Below are positions 13,992 to 23,419 of a stretch of DNA of 64,000 bases, piece by piece (within the stretch, counting starts at the first letter, position 1; each line of letters starts with the position of its first letter). The notes under the pieces were generated by a model, which was not told the DNA's origin, made no database searches, and was given only the letters and a program-made list of their open reading frames with translations. The translations under genes were made by a program, and so were the position numbers. The DNA is from Deltaproteobacteria bacterium (GTDB lineage: Bacteria > Desulfobacterota > Binatia > UTPRO1). The stretch spans positions 1 through 64,000 of the forward strand of contig JADLHM010000055.1 in assembly GCA_020848745.1 (NCBI GenBank). Direction: 5' to 3'.

Positions 13992-15269
13992 ATGACAGAG
14001 TCCGCGAACCCCTTTGCATTCGACGCGACGCTCGAGGCCGTCGAGGCCATGGTGCGCGACTTCTGCGCGCGCGAGGTGGAGCCCGCGATCGCCGACCTCG
14101 AAGCCGGGCGGCAGTCTCCGTACGCGCTGGCGCGGCGCATGGCGGAGGTGTTCCAGATCGAGGCCATGATCGCGGAGCCGCTACGGAGCCGGTCGGCGCG
14201 GCGAGCGCGCGGCGAGTCGCCCGCGTCCGGCGGCAGCGCCCCGTTCAACCCGATGGGCGATCCCGGCACGGCCGCCGTCTTCGCCAAGGAACTGGCGCGG
14301 GTTTCGCCTGGTTTCGCGCTGTGCGTCGTGGCGAACTTCGGCTGTGGCGCCACCATCGCGGCGCGCGGGGACGCCGAGTTGATCGAGCGCTGCGCGCTGC
14401 CGGTGCTGTCGTTTGCCAAGATCGGCTGCTGGGGCCTCACCGAGCCCGGCACGGGCTCTGACGCCTTCGCCATGCGCACGACCGTGCGCATGGATGGCGA
14501 CCACGTGGTCGTGAACGGGGCGAAGACCTTCGTGTCCAACGCGCCTTGTGCGGACGTGCTGCTGATCTACGCGCGCTTCGACGACGGGCGCCCGCGCGAT
14601 CCGCACGACAAGGCCGCCGTCTTTCCCGTCGTCGTCGAGCGGGGCGCGGCGGGGCTCACGCAGGGGCCGCCGATGGCCAAGATGGGCATGCACGCGTCGC
14701 CCACCGGCGAGATCGCACTCGACGAGGTGCGCGTGCCGCGCGGCTGCCTGCTCGGCGATCCCGAGCGGCCGCAGCGCGCCGCCGCCGAGCAGACGCTGGC
14801 CAGCGAACGCCTGACCGTGGTCGCCATGGCGCTCGGGGTCATCGAACGCTGTCTCGACGATGCCCTGCGCTACGCCGTGGAGCGCGAGCAGTTCGGCCGG
14901 CCCATCGCGGCCTTTCAGCTGACGCAGCAGAAGCTCGCGCGCATGTACGTCCAACGCGAGAACGTCACGAATCTGCTCCTGAAGTGCATCGCCCTCGATC
15001 GGACCGGGGCGGCGCGTCCGCGCGACGTCAGCGCCGCCAAGTGGTACGCCACCGAGTCGGCGCTCGCGGCGGCCGACGACGCCATCCAGATCATGGGGGG
15101 CGCCGGCTACGTGCAGGGGCACGCGCCCGAGCGGCTGTACCGTGACATGCGCCTGTGGACCATCGGCGGCGGCACCAGCGAGATCCAGGTGCTCACCATC
15201 GCCAAGGACTTGCTGCGCGACCACGGTCTGCGGGCCGAGCTGAACGGCGACTGGCGGCGCGAGTCGTGA
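13992..15269 (+). CDS. Acyl-CoA dehydrogenase (helix-G glutamate type)
   Basis: A 425-aa acyl-CoA dehydrogenase with WGLTEPGTGSDAFAMRT in the middle domain and GGAGYVQGHAPERLYRDMR in the C-terminal domain. It has IGGGTSEIQ where medium-chain enzymes carry the catalytic Glu. Instead SERL (Glu272) on the preceding helix matches the base position of isovaleryl-CoA and long-chain dehydrogenases, so activity is expected. It is separated from the upstream operon by 98 bp but has the same direction and probably serves the same pathway. Confidence 0.88.
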   Translation: MTESANPFAFDATLEAVEAMVRDFCAREVEPAIADLEAGRQSPYALARRMAEVFQIEAMIAEPLRSRSARRARGESPASGGSAPFNPMGDPGTAAVFAKELARVSPGFALCVVANFGCGATIAARGDAELIERCALPVLSFAKIGCWGLTEPGTGSDAFAMRTTVRMDGDHVVVNGAKTFVSNAPCADVLLIYARFDDGRPRDPHDKAAVFPVVVERGAAGLTQGPPMAKMGMHASPTGEIALDEVRVPRGCLLGDPERPQRAAAEQTLASERLTVVAMALGVIERCLDDALRYAVEREQFGRPIAAFQLTQQKLARMYVQRENVTNLLLKCIALDRTGAARPRDVSAAKWYATESALAAADDAIQIMGGAGYVQGHAPERLYRDMRLWTIGGGTSEIQVLTIAKDLLRDHGLRAELNGDWRRES

Positions 15270-15291
15270 TCGGCGTCGCGGGGAGCGCCCG

Positions 15292-15954
15292 CTACGACCG
15301 TTTCTGGTGAACCGAGAAGGTGAGGAGCGGGATCTCCCCGTACGCGGCGAGGATGCGGTTGTCGGAGGGATAGCAGTCGTGCCGCAGCACGAGGGAGCAC
15401 TGCGAAGCGAGCGTCGCGTCGATGTAGTCTTGCGTTACGTCGTAGTTGACGTTCGAGGCTCCCTTCCAGAAGGCGTGATTGACCGGATGCTGCACGTTCG
15501 AAAGCGCGATGACGATGCTCCCGCCGATCCGGGTGACGGCGACCATCTCGCGCATGGCCCGCCCCGGATCGCGTGCGACGTGCAGCGTCGCGAAGGAAAA
15601 CGCCACGTCGTAGGCGTTCTGCCCGAGCGCCCCGAGGTCGTGGATGTCGCGCTCGACGGGCGTCACCGCGGGCGTCGCGAGCGCCGTCGCCTGCAGGACC
15701 TCGAGACACCGGGCTTGCGTATCAATCGCCGCGACCGCCAATCCCCTCTGCGCGAGGAAGGAGGACCAGTAGCCGTAGCCGGCGCCGCAATCGACGACCG
15801 AGCGGACCGGTCCGGGAAGCCGCGTGAAGATCTCGGCGACGACGCGGTCATAGTAGACCGCGTAGATCATCCTCCAGAAGAACTCGTGGTAGCGGACCTC
15901 GTCCGCGGGCACGACGTTCTTCATCCGCGCCAGGAGCGCGTCGCAGTCGGTCAT
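15292..15954 (-). CDS. Class I SAM-dependent methyltransferase (Methyltransf_11/25 type)
   Basis: A 220-aa protein with the SAM-binding motif VVDCGAGYGYWSSFLAQRG (about residues 53-71), an acidic end of strand two (AAIDTQ), and AYDVAFSFATLHV, the post-II region that often holds the substrate contact. The acceptor cannot be told from sequence. It converges on the acyl-CoA dehydrogenase gene with a 22-bp gap and has no operon partner, so it is probably a stand-alone gene. Confidence 0.8.
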   Translation of the reverse strand: MTDCDALLARMKNVVPADEVRYHEFFWRMIYAVYYDRVVAEIFTRLPGPVRSVVDCGAGYGYWSSFLAQRGLAVAAIDTQARCLEVLQATALATPAVTPVERDIHDLGALGQNAYDVAFSFATLHVARDPGRAMREMVAVTRIGGSIVIALSNVQHPVNHAFWKGASNVNYDVTQDYIDATLASQCSLVLRHDCYPSDNRILAAYGEIPLLTFSVHQKRS

Positions 15955-16152
15955 CGCAGGCGATCCGAATCGCGCACGGCCCTCTAGCTACCCCCGCCTC
16001 GGCGGAGCCGCAACGGCGCGCGGATCAGCCGCGCGCTTTCGGACGGGCGCTGGGTGCGCGCACGGCCGTGCGCGTCGGCTGCATCCGCTTGTCGGTCCGC
16101 ATGTCCATCGTCCGCCCGAAGGTCGCGAGCGGCGCGGTCGCCGTGTCGGTGG

Positions 16153-16189
16153 GGAGACATAGTACCAGTAGCGTAGCCTCGATGTCTCC
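16153..16189. repeat. 8-bp inverted repeat in a 525-bp noncoding gap
   Basis: GGAGACAT (16153-16160) and ATGTCTCC (16182-16189) form a perfect inverted repeat with 21 bases between. It lies within the 15955-16479 gap, about 50 bp before the MocR-type fossil. It may be an old operator of the lost regulator or its partner gene. Apart from this repeat and the fossil, the gap shows no supported gene. Confidence 0.3.
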
Positions 16190-16241
16190 TGCGCCAATGT
16201 GGTGACAGATTCACGACGGGTGACTTCGAGCAACGGCCCTC

Positions 16242-16385
16242 GCCCGCTGCATCAGCGACGGACATTTCGATCGCCACCTGCACCGCACGCGCGCCCGCAA
16301 CGGCGAGCGCCGTGGCCTCGGCTACGCCTCGCTCGCGATCGCCCAGATCCGGGGTGTCGTCGAAGCCTTCGCCGATGAGCGACAA
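16242..16385 (+). pseudogene. Remnant of a MocR/PdxR-type (GntR-aminotransferase) regulator
   Basis: A continuous 48-codon stretch reads ARCISDGHFDRHLHRTRARN and then GLGYASLAIAQIRGVVEAFA. The first part matches the FIxxGHFxRHxRRMR helix of MocR/PdxR aminotransferase-domain regulators, and the second matches their C-terminal LGFAxLxxxxIxxGVxxLA. The roughly 60 residues that normally separate these parts are missing, so this is an internally deleted fossil. No N-terminal HTH or PLP-lysine region is found nearby. Confidence 0.45.
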
Positions 16386-16479
16386 GGGGCGCCGGCCCGC
16401 GTCCCGCCACGGCCGCGCGGACGATTCGTCCAGAGTACCTTCCGAGCCGCGTGCGCGTACGTCATAAGAGTGGGCGCGC

Positions 16480-19400
16480 ATGTGGATCGTCCGACTCGCG
16501 CTCCGCCGGCCGTTTTCCGTGGCGGTCATGGCGCTGCTGATGACGGTGCTGGGCACGCTGTCGTTCGGACTGATGAACGTCGACATCTTCCCCGCGATCG
16601 ATCTCCCGGTCGTGCTCGTGGTGTGGAACTACCCGGGTCTCTCCGCGACCGACATGGAGCGGCGGGTCGTCCTGCTGAGCGAGCGGGCGTTCTCCACCAC
16701 CGTGAACGGCATCGAGCACATGGAGTCCTCGTCGTTCGCCGGCATCGGGATGATCAAGGTCTATTTCCATCCCGGCGCCGCGGTGGGCGGCGCGATCGCG
16801 CAGATGAGCTCCGTCGCGCAGACGGTGCTGCGGATCATGCCGCCGGGCATCCAGGCGCCGAACGTCATCGACTACAACGCGGCGAACGTCCCCGTCGCGC
16901 AGCTGAACGTGAGCAGCGACACGCTCCCGGAATCGGCGCTCTTCGACTACGGTCTGAACTTCATCCGGGTGAAGCTCTTCACGATCGAGGGGCTGTCGTC
17001 GCCCGCACCGCTCGGCGGCGTGAGCCGCGCCGTGATGGTGAACCTCGATCCCGAGGCGCTCTACGCGAACAACCTGTCGCCCCAGCAGGTCTCGAACGCG
17101 CTCGCCGCCGGCAACGTGATCATTCCCTCGGGGACCGTGAAGATCGGTGATCGCGAGTACAGCGTCCAGCTGAACGGCAGCCCGTCCGACGTCGCGCAAT
17201 TCAACCGCATGCCGCTGCGCGTCGTCGACGGGACGCCGGTGCTGCTCGGCGACGTGGCGCCGGTCGCCAACGCGCACCAGGTGCAGACGAACGTGGTGCG
17301 CGTCGACGGGGCGCGCGCCACGTACCTCATGATCATCAAACACGCCGCCGCCTCGACGCTCGCCGTCGTCGACCGCGTGAAGACGGCGCTGCCCGACATT
17401 CTCGCGACGGCGCCGAAAGGCCTCGAGGCCGCGCTCACCTTCGATCAGTCGAAGTTCGTGCGGCAGGCCCTCGCGGATGTCGTGCGTGAGGCGGTCGTGG
17501 CGGCGGTGCTGGTGGCGCTCATGGTGCTCGTGTTCCTCGGCTCGGTGCGCAGCATGCTGATCGTGATCGTGTCGATCCCGCTCTCGATCCTGACCTCGAT
17601 CGTCGCGCTCAAGCTCTCCGGACAGACCATCAACATCATGTCGCTCGGCGGGCTCGCGCTCGCGGTGGGCATGCTGGTCGACGACGCGACCGTCGAGATC
17701 GAGAACATCCATCGCAACCACGTGATGGGAAAGCCGCTCCTGATCGCGATTCTCGACGGCGCGGCGCAGATCGCGATGCCGACCTTCGTCGGCACGCTCG
17801 CCATCTGCATCGTCTTCTTTCCCGTCGTGCTGCTGTACGGGGTGGCGCGCTTCCTCTTCACGCCGCTCGCGCTCGCGGTCGTGTACGCGATGCTGACGTC
17901 GTACCTCTTGTCGCGTACGCTCGTCCCGTCGATGGCGCGCTACCTGCTGCCGGAGTCGCGCGCGGAGCCCGCTGGCCGTTCGGCCTGGCGCGGCTTTCTC
18001 GCCGGGTTCGAGGTCCGCTTCGAGCGCTTTCGCGAGGCCTATCGAGGCTGGCTCGGCGTCTTCGTGGCGCGCCGGCGCTTCACGCTCGCGTGCGTCGCGG
18101 TCGCGATCGCGGCGTCATGTGCGCTCGCGACGGTCGTCGGACAGGATTTCTTTCCCGCCGTGGACGCGGGGATGATGAGGCTGCACGTTCGCGCCCCGAC
18201 CGGCACGCGCATCGAGCGCACGGAGCAGATCGTCGACGACGTCGAGCGCATCATCCGGTCGATCGTGCCCGCCGACGAGCTCGTGGCCATCAGCGACAAC
18301 ATCGGGACGCCGGTCTCGTACACCCTCGCGTTCTACCAAACCGACAGCATCGGCCCGATGGACGCCGACATCCTCGTCCAGCTCCACGAGCGGCACGGGC
18401 CGACCGCCGAGTATCAGGACCGGATCCGGCGCGCGCTCGCCGAGGCCATCCCGGACGGTGAGTTCTACTTCCAGGCGGCCGACATCGTGAATCAGGTGCT
18501 GAACTTCGGCCTCCCGGCCCCGATCGACGCGCAGATCCAGGGCTACGATCTCGACGCGTCGTACGCGCTCGCGACGAGGTTGAAGGAGAAGATGGCGCGC
18601 ATCCCGGGGCTCACCGACCTCCGGATCGCGGAACCGCTCGACTATCCGACGATCAAGGTGGACGTCGATCGGCAGAAGGCGCTCGAGCTCGGTGTGACCG
18701 AAGCGGACGTCGCGTCGAGCCTCCTGACGTCGCTCAGCACGAGCTTCCTCCTGCAGCCGAACCAGTGGCTCGATCCGTCGAACGGCGTCAATTACAGCGT
18801 GCTCCTGCAGACGCCGCAGCACAGGGTCGACTCGATCCCGGCGCTCGCGCGGACGCCGCTCGCCGCGTCGACGCGACCCGACGCCGAGCCCCAGCTGCTC
18901 GGCAATCTCGCCCGCATCGGTCGGACCGTCTCCCCGGCGGTGATCCAGCACTACTCGGTGCAGCGGGTCATCGACGTGAACGCCGGCGTGCACGGCCGCG
19001 ACCTCGGGAGCGCCGCCGCCGACGTGCAGCGCGCGATCGACGAGCTCGGCACGCTCGCGCCCGGGACCAAGATCACGGTGCGAGGCCAGAGCCAGGCGAT
19101 GCGCGAGTCGTTCACGACGCTCGGCGCGGCGCTCGTCCTCGCCGTCGTTCTCGTCTACCTTCTGATGGTGGCGAATTTTCAGTCGTGGCTCGAGCCCTTC
19201 ATCATCCTCCTTGCGGTGCCGGGCGCGCTCGCGGGCGTGCTCTGGATGCTCGTGCTGACCGGTACGACCATCAACGTCGAGTCGGCGATGGGCGCGATCA
19301 TGGCGGTCGGGGTCGCCGTGGCGAACGGCAACTTGCTCGTGACCTTCGCCAACGAGCTGCGCGAGGAGGGCTTCGGGCCGGTGGAGGCGGCGATCGAGGC

Positions 19401-19662
19401 GGGGCGCATCCGCCTGCGGCCGATCGTGATGACGGCGCTCGCGATGATCCTCGGGATGCTGCCCATGGCGATCGGCTTCGGCGGGGCGGATCAGAACGCG
19501 CCGCTCGGGCGGGCGGTCATCGGCGGGCTCCTCGCCGCGACGCTGATGACGCTGTTCGTCGTGCCCGCGGCGTACGCGATCTTCGGACGGACCGTGATCG
19601 GCAAGCACGAGCGCGACGCCGAGGTCGCCGCCGTGACGGGGGCGGGAGCGCTCGAGACGTGA
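16480..19662 (+). CDS. RND-family efflux transporter, inner-membrane pump (AcrB/MexF-like)
   Basis: A 1060-aa hydrophobe/amphiphile-type RND permease of full length. It has the first membrane helix at about residues 10-32, two large periplasmic domains, and twelve membrane segments in two halves. The proton-relay pair Asp401-Asp402 is in GLALAVGMLVDDATVEIEN. It exports drugs, lipids or small molecules using the proton gradient, together with an adaptor and an outer-membrane channel. The adaptor gene follows with a GTGA overlap. No outer-membrane factor is encoded nearby, so a TolC-type protein must come from elsewhere. Substrate unknown. Confidence 0.92.
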   Translation: MWIVRLALRRPFSVAVMALLMTVLGTLSFGLMNVDIFPAIDLPVVLVVWNYPGLSATDMERRVVLLSERAFSTTVNGIEHMESSSFAGIGMIKVYFHPGAAVGGAIAQMSSVAQTVLRIMPPGIQAPNVIDYNAANVPVAQLNVSSDTLPESALFDYGLNFIRVKLFTIEGLSSPAPLGGVSRAVMVNLDPEALYANNLSPQQVSNALAAGNVIIPSGTVKIGDREYSVQLNGSPSDVAQFNRMPLRVVDGTPVLLGDVAPVANAHQVQTNVVRVDGARATYLMIIKHAAASTLAVVDRVKTALPDILATAPKGLEAALTFDQSKFVRQALADVVREAVVAAVLVALMVLVFLGSVRSMLIVIVSIPLSILTSIVALKLSGQTINIMSLGGLALAVGMLVDDATVEIENIHRNHVMGKPLLIAILDGAAQIAMPTFVGTLAICIVFFPVVLLYGVARFLFTPLALAVVYAMLTSYLLSRTLVPSMARYLLPESRAEPAGRSAWRGFLAGFEVRFERFREAYRGWLGVFVARRRFTLACVAVAIAASCALATVVGQDFFPAVDAGMMRLHVRAPTGTRIERTEQIVDDVERIIRSIVPADELVAISDNIGTPVSYTLAFYQTDSIGPMDADILVQLHERHGPTAEYQDRIRRALAEAIPDGEFYFQAADIVNQVLNFGLPAPIDAQIQGYDLDASYALATRLKEKMARIPGLTDLRIAEPLDYPTIKVDVDRQKALELGVTEADVASSLLTSLSTSFLLQPNQWLDPSNGVNYSVLLQTPQHRVDSIPALARTPLAASTRPDAEPQLLGNLARIGRTVSPAVIQHYSVQRVIDVNAGVHGRDLGSAAADVQRAIDELGTLAPGTKITVRGQSQAMRESFTTLGAALVLAVVLVYLLMVANFQSWLEPFIILLAVPGALAGVLWMLVLTGTTINVESAMGAIMAVGVAVANGNLLVTFANELREEGFGPVEAAIEAGRIRLRPIVMTALAMILGMLPMAIGFGGADQNAPLGRAVIGGLLAATLMTLFVVPAAYAIFGRTVIGKHERDAEVAAVTGAGALET

Positions 19663-20789
19663 GCGACGACCCGCGCCGCTACGTGAGTCGGAAGCCGGGA
19701 CGATGGTTCACCGCGTCCTGGATCGCCGCGGTCCTGGTCGTGTGTGCGGCGACTGCGGCGATCGTGCTCGCGCGCGATCTGAGACTGCGCCGGCAGGGCG
19801 AGATCAAACGGGACGAAGCGGCGAAGGGGCGGCGCGTGCTCGTGACGCGCCCGTCGACGGCGCCGGCGACGCGGGCGCTCGAAGTGCCGGCGAGCGTGCG
19901 CGGCTTCGAGGAGTCGCTGGTGTACGCGAAGATCGCCGGGTACCTGAAGCGCATCGCCGTCGACAAGGGCGATCACGTCACCGCCGGACAAGTGATCGCC
20001 GAGCTCGAGTCGCCCGAGGTCGATCAGCAGGTCGCGAACGCCGAGGCCGCCGTCACGCTGCAGCGGGCGACCGACGCGCGCACGCAGGCGCTCGTCCGCG
20101 AGGGCGTGGTCGCGAAGCAGACCGGGGACGAGACGCGCGGCGCGCTCGCGCAGGCCGAGGCGACGCTCGCGCAGCTGCGTGCGACGCAGGCATACGAGCA
20201 GATCCGGGCGCCGTTCACCGGCGTCGTGACGGCGCGCGCGGTGGATCCCGGCGCGCTGGTGTCGCAGGCGACCGCGGGGGCCGGCACGCCGATCGTGACC
20301 GTCGCCTCGCTCGCCAGGATGCGCGTCTCCGCCAACCTGCCGCAGAGCGCCGCCGTGCGGGTCCAGGTCGGCGACCCCGCCGGCATCACGGTGAAGGAGT
20401 ACCCGGGGCGCGTCTTCGCCGGCACCGTCAGCCGGCGCGCCGAGGCGCTGCGGACGGCGACCCGTACCATGCTCGTCGAGGTCGACGTGCCGAACGAGGA
20501 CGGGGCGCTCTACCCGGGCATGTATGCCACGGCGCGGTTCGACGTGACGCAACCGGAGGGTCCGCCCACGGTTCCCGACGACGCGCTCGTGTTCCGCGGG
20601 GGTCGGGTCTATGTCCCGCTCGTGCGGGACGGCCACCTGGTCCTCGCCGCGGTCGAGCTCGGCTATGACGACGGCCGGACCGTCGAGATCACGTCCGGCA
20701 TCAGCGCGGACGACACGATCGCGATGAACGTCGGGCAGGCCGCGCGTGACGGCGAGCCGGTTCATGCGGTGCCGCTGCCGCAGCGCTGA
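19659..20789 (+). CDS. RND efflux periplasmic adaptor (HlyD/AcrA membrane-fusion protein)
   Basis: A 376-aa membrane-fusion protein. One N-terminal membrane helix (SWIAAVLVVCAATAAIVLA), a biotinyl-lipoyl half-domain (GYLKRIAVDKGDHVTAGQVI), a short alpha-hairpin (DQQVANAEAAVTLQRATDAR and partner), the second half (QIRAPFTGVVTARAVDPGAL) and a beta-barrel follow in the usual order. It links the pump to an outer-membrane channel. The GTG start overlaps the pump stop (GTGA), so the two are made together. It lacks a lipoprotein cysteine and is anchored by its helix. Confidence 0.9.
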   Translation: MSDDPRRYVSRKPGRWFTASWIAAVLVVCAATAAIVLARDLRLRRQGEIKRDEAAKGRRVLVTRPSTAPATRALEVPASVRGFEESLVYAKIAGYLKRIAVDKGDHVTAGQVIAELESPEVDQQVANAEAAVTLQRATDARTQALVREGVVAKQTGDETRGALAQAEATLAQLRATQAYEQIRAPFTGVVTARAVDPGALVSQATAGAGTPIVTVASLARMRVSANLPQSAAVRVQVGDPAGITVKEYPGRVFAGTVSRRAEALRTATRTMLVEVDVPNEDGALYPGMYATARFDVTQPEGPPTVPDDALVFRGGRVYVPLVRDGHLVLAAVELGYDDGRTVEITSGISADDTIAMNVGQAARDGEPVHAVPLPQR

Positions 20790-20868
20790 ACCGGACGCTC
20801 ACCCCGCCTGCGGCACGTGATCGAAGTCCGCTTGCGTTGTCGCGTTCGAGGCGCCGGCGGCGGAGCAT

Positions 20869-21051
20869 CTATCGCATGTGCGGCTTTGACCTGCCGTCGA
20901 GGTCGGTCGGCGAGGCCGGCGCCGGGAGGCCCGCCGCCTGACAACCGGCGGCCGCCGGGTCGCAGACGCCTTGAAGCCCGCCGTCGGCGGGAGCGCCCTT
21001 GGCCCACTTCCATTGGAGCTGGTTCTGTACCGCGTCGCCGCAGCGCTTCAT
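20869..21051 (-). CDS. Short hypothetical protein or decayed fragment
   Basis: A possible 60-aa protein, MKRCGDAVQNQLQWKWAKG onward, with a CDPAAAGCQ pair of cysteines and a Pro/Ala-rich tail. Amino-acid use in the first half (K, Q, N, W) looks more like real coding than a GC-rich shadow. It lies 36 bp after the vapC-like stop in the 20790-21087 gap, on the same strand. It may be the tail of a lost exported cysteine-rich protein. No family recognised; the rest of the gap shows nothing. Confidence 0.25.
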   Translation of the reverse strand: MKRCGDAVQNQLQWKWAKGAPADGGLQGVCDPAAAGCQAAGLPAPASPTDLDGRSKPHMR

Positions 21052-21087
21052 CTCGACCTGACGCTTCGCGGGAAGCTCGGTCCGAGC

Positions 21088-21540
21088 CTAGGCGGCCGGC
21101 ATTCCGGGCGGGTCGGGTGGCGCAACGATCCGGGGTCTGCCCGGCTCGGCCAAGCGCGCGAAATCGTCGACGTTGAAAGTGAGGAACAGCTCGGCTGCTT
21201 CTCTTTCCGCCGTGACGAGATGAAGCGCGTCGTAGACCGCACCGGAGCGGAGGGCGCGCGCGGTGCAGCGGCTGACGGCGGCCGGGTAGGCTCCGCTTCG
21301 CGCCGACACGAAGCCCACCGATCGACGAACCCGCTCCAGCACCGCGGCGGCGACTTCTCCCGAGACGCGCGGCTCGATCGGGAGGGCCGTGAGGACGGCC
21401 CATGCTTCGGCGTAGGCGTGCCAGCTCGCGATCAGCTCGACCTTCTTCCGTGGATGCAACCACCAGCTCGCACGCGCATGGTGCGGATGGTCCTCGATCA
21501 CCGCCGCGACGATCACGGACGTATCGACGGCGACCTTCAC
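21088..21540 (-). CDS. PIN-domain ribonuclease toxin (VapC-like)
   Basis: A 150-aa PIN-domain protein with the conserved acidic residues: Asp in KVAVDTSVIVAA, Glu in HAYAEAWAVL, Asp in GAVYDALHLVTA and Asp in LTFNVDDFARLA. VapC toxins cut tRNA or rRNA until bound by their antitoxin. The GTG start overlaps the stop of the upstream AbrB-type gene (GTGA), the standard antitoxin-first order of vapBC. Confidence 0.85.
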   Translation of the reverse strand: MKVAVDTSVIVAAVIEDHPHHARASWWLHPRKKVELIASWHAYAEAWAVLTALPIEPRVSGEVAAAVLERVRRSVGFVSARSGAYPAAVSRCTARALRSGAVYDALHLVTAEREAAELFLTFNVDDFARLAEPGRPRIVAPPDPPGMPAA

Positions 21541-21803
21541 TCGCTCATCCGACCGAGGCCGCGGATCCGCTGCGCGCGCTGCTCGCGGTGATCCGGAATC
21601 TCGCCCACCAGGCGTCCGCGGATGACGAGGAGCCCGTTGACCTCGACGGGGGCGCTCTCCTCGGCGACGCGTTCGAGCACGAGGCGGTGCCCCGCTTCGG
21701 CACGGAGGCGCAGCCGCGTCCCCTCGCGGAGCTGGAGCTTGGTCCGGACGGCCTTCGGAACCACCAGGCGCCCGGCTCGGTCGATGGTGACGATGTCTTC
21801 CAT
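21537..21803 (-). CDS. SpoVT/AbrB-type antitoxin (VapB-like)
   Basis: An 88-aa protein starting with the AbrB-like swapped-hairpin DNA-binding sequence VTIDRAGRLVVPKAVRTKL, followed by LREGTRLRLRAEAGHRLVLE. The C-terminal tail should bind the PIN toxin encoded next. It probably represses its own operon. The 92-bp gap upstream (21804-21895) separates it from comM on the same strand and could hold its promoter, although no convincing box is seen. Confidence 0.83.
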   Translation of the reverse strand: MEDIVTIDRAGRLVVPKAVRTKLQLREGTRLRLRAEAGHRLVLERVAEESAPVEVNGLLVIRGRLVGEIPDHREQRAQRIRGLGRMSE

Positions 21804-21895
21804 GGGGAAACGGTATCTTCCAATGCCATGTGGCGCAAGAGAATACCCATGAGTGGCCTGTGGCAGGACGGGGATCGAGGGAAGCCAACGGCGGG

Positions 21896-23419
21896 CTACG
21901 CGCGCCGTTCGCGGTCGAGCGCGCGGTACTGAATCGCTTCGGCGACGTGCGCGGCGCCGACCCGCTCGCTGCCCGCGAGATCGGCGATCGTGCGTGCCAC
22001 CTTGAGGATCCGCGTGTAGGCGCGGGCCGAGAGGCCGAGCTGCGCCATCGCGCGCTCGATGAGCGCGGCGCCTGCGGAATCGGGGCGGGCGTAGGCATGG
22101 AGTTCACGCGCGTTCATTTCGGCGTTAGCGCGCGCGGCGCCGAGGCGCGCATCCTGGCGCTCGCGTACGGCGGCGATGCGCGCCGCCACGGCCTCGGACG
22201 ACTCGCCGCTCGGCGTCGCGCCGAGCTCGCGATACTTGACCGGCGCGACCTCGACGTGGAGATCGATGCGGTCGAGCAGCGGTCCGGAGAGGCGGGCGTG
22301 GTATTGCGCGAGCTGATGCGGCGTGCAGCGGCAGCCGCGGAGCGGATCGCCGCGGAAGCCGCAGGGGCACGGGTTCATCGCGGCAACCAGCACCAGGCGC
22401 GCGGGATAGGTGACGCGCCAGGCGCCGCGCGCGATCGTCACGCGGCGATCCTCGAGGGGCTGGCGCAGACCCTCGAGCACGTCGCGGCGGAACTCGGGCA
22501 GCTCGTCGAGGAAGAGCACGCCGTGGTGCGCGAGCGCGAGCTCGCCCGGACGCGGGGCGGCGCCTCCGCCGCCGAAGAGTCCGGCGGTCGACACGGTGTG
22601 GTGCGGGGCGCGAAAGGGCCGCTCGGTGACCAGCGCGCGGTCGCCGAGGAGGCCTGCGGCGCTGTGGATGCGCGTCACCTCGAGCGCTTCGGCGAAGGCG
22701 AGCGGCGTGAGAAGCGTGGCGAGCCGGCGCGCGAGCATCGTCTTGCCCGCGCCGGGCGGCCCCACCAGGAGGAGGTTGTGGCCGCCCGCGGCGGCGACCT
22801 CGAGCGCGCGCTTCGCGTAGACCTGTCCGCGGACGTCGGCGAGATCGAGCGGCGACGTCCGGGCTCCCGGCGCGGCCGGCACGGTCGGCGGTTGGACCTC
22901 CGGCTCGCGGCTGCCGATCAGGATCTCGACGGTGGTGCGGAGGTCGTCGCTCGGGAGGACCGCGAGAGCCTCCACGAGCGCCGCTTCGGGCGCGTTGGCG
23001 CGCGGCACGACCAGGCGCGCGCAGCCGGCGGTCCGGGCCGCCGCCGCGATCGCGAGCGCGCCGCGGATCGGCCGGACGCTGCCGTCGAGCGCGAGTTCGC
23101 CGGCGACCGCCACGCCGGCGAGCCGCTCGCGGAGCGGGTGTCCCGTGGCGGCGAGGATCGCGAGTGCGATCGGGAGATCGTAGGCGGCGCCTTCCTTCCG
23201 CAGGTGCGCCGGCGCGAGGTTCACGGTGATCCGCCTGGGCGGGATCTCGAAGCCCGCGTTGCGGAGGGCGGAGCGGACGCGATCCTTGCTCTCGCGGACG
23301 CTCGAGTCGGGGAGGCCGACGGTCTGCGTGTGCGGGATGCCGGTCGCGAGGTCGACCTCGACCTGGACGGGGTGCGCCTCGATGCCGACGAGCGCGCACG
23401 TCGTGACGGTGGCGAGCAC
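21896..23419 (-). CDS. comM: YifB/ComM-family Mg-chelatase-like AAA+ helicase
   Basis: A 507-aa AAA+ protein. It has an N-terminal Lon-protease-like domain (GLPDSSVRESKDRVRSALRN), Walker A GPPGAGKTML, Walker B GVLFLDELPEF, and an Mg-chelatase C-terminal domain with the cysteine group NPCPCGFRGDPLRGCRC. ComM drives branch migration during recombination of transforming DNA; DprA, its partner in natural transformation, is encoded 6 kb away. The GTG at 23419 is chosen because the family begins LATVTTCALVGIEA; an upstream TTG (23455) would add 12 unconserved residues. Confidence 0.9.
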   Translation of the reverse strand: MLATVTTCALVGIEAHPVQVEVDLATGIPHTQTVGLPDSSVRESKDRVRSALRNAGFEIPPRRITVNLAPAHLRKEGAAYDLPIALAILAATGHPLRERLAGVAVAGELALDGSVRPIRGALAIAAAARTAGCARLVVPRANAPEAALVEALAVLPSDDLRTTVEILIGSREPEVQPPTVPAAPGARTSPLDLADVRGQVYAKRALEVAAAGGHNLLLVGPPGAGKTMLARRLATLLTPLAFAEALEVTRIHSAAGLLGDRALVTERPFRAPHHTVSTAGLFGGGGAAPRPGELALAHHGVLFLDELPEFRRDVLEGLRQPLEDRRVTIARGAWRVTYPARLVLVAAMNPCPCGFRGDPLRGCRCTPHQLAQYHARLSGPLLDRIDLHVEVAPVKYRELGATPSGESSEAVAARIAAVRERQDARLGAARANAEMNARELHAYARPDSAGAALIERAMAQLGLSARAYTRILKVARTIADLAGSERVGAAHVAEAIQYRALDRERRA

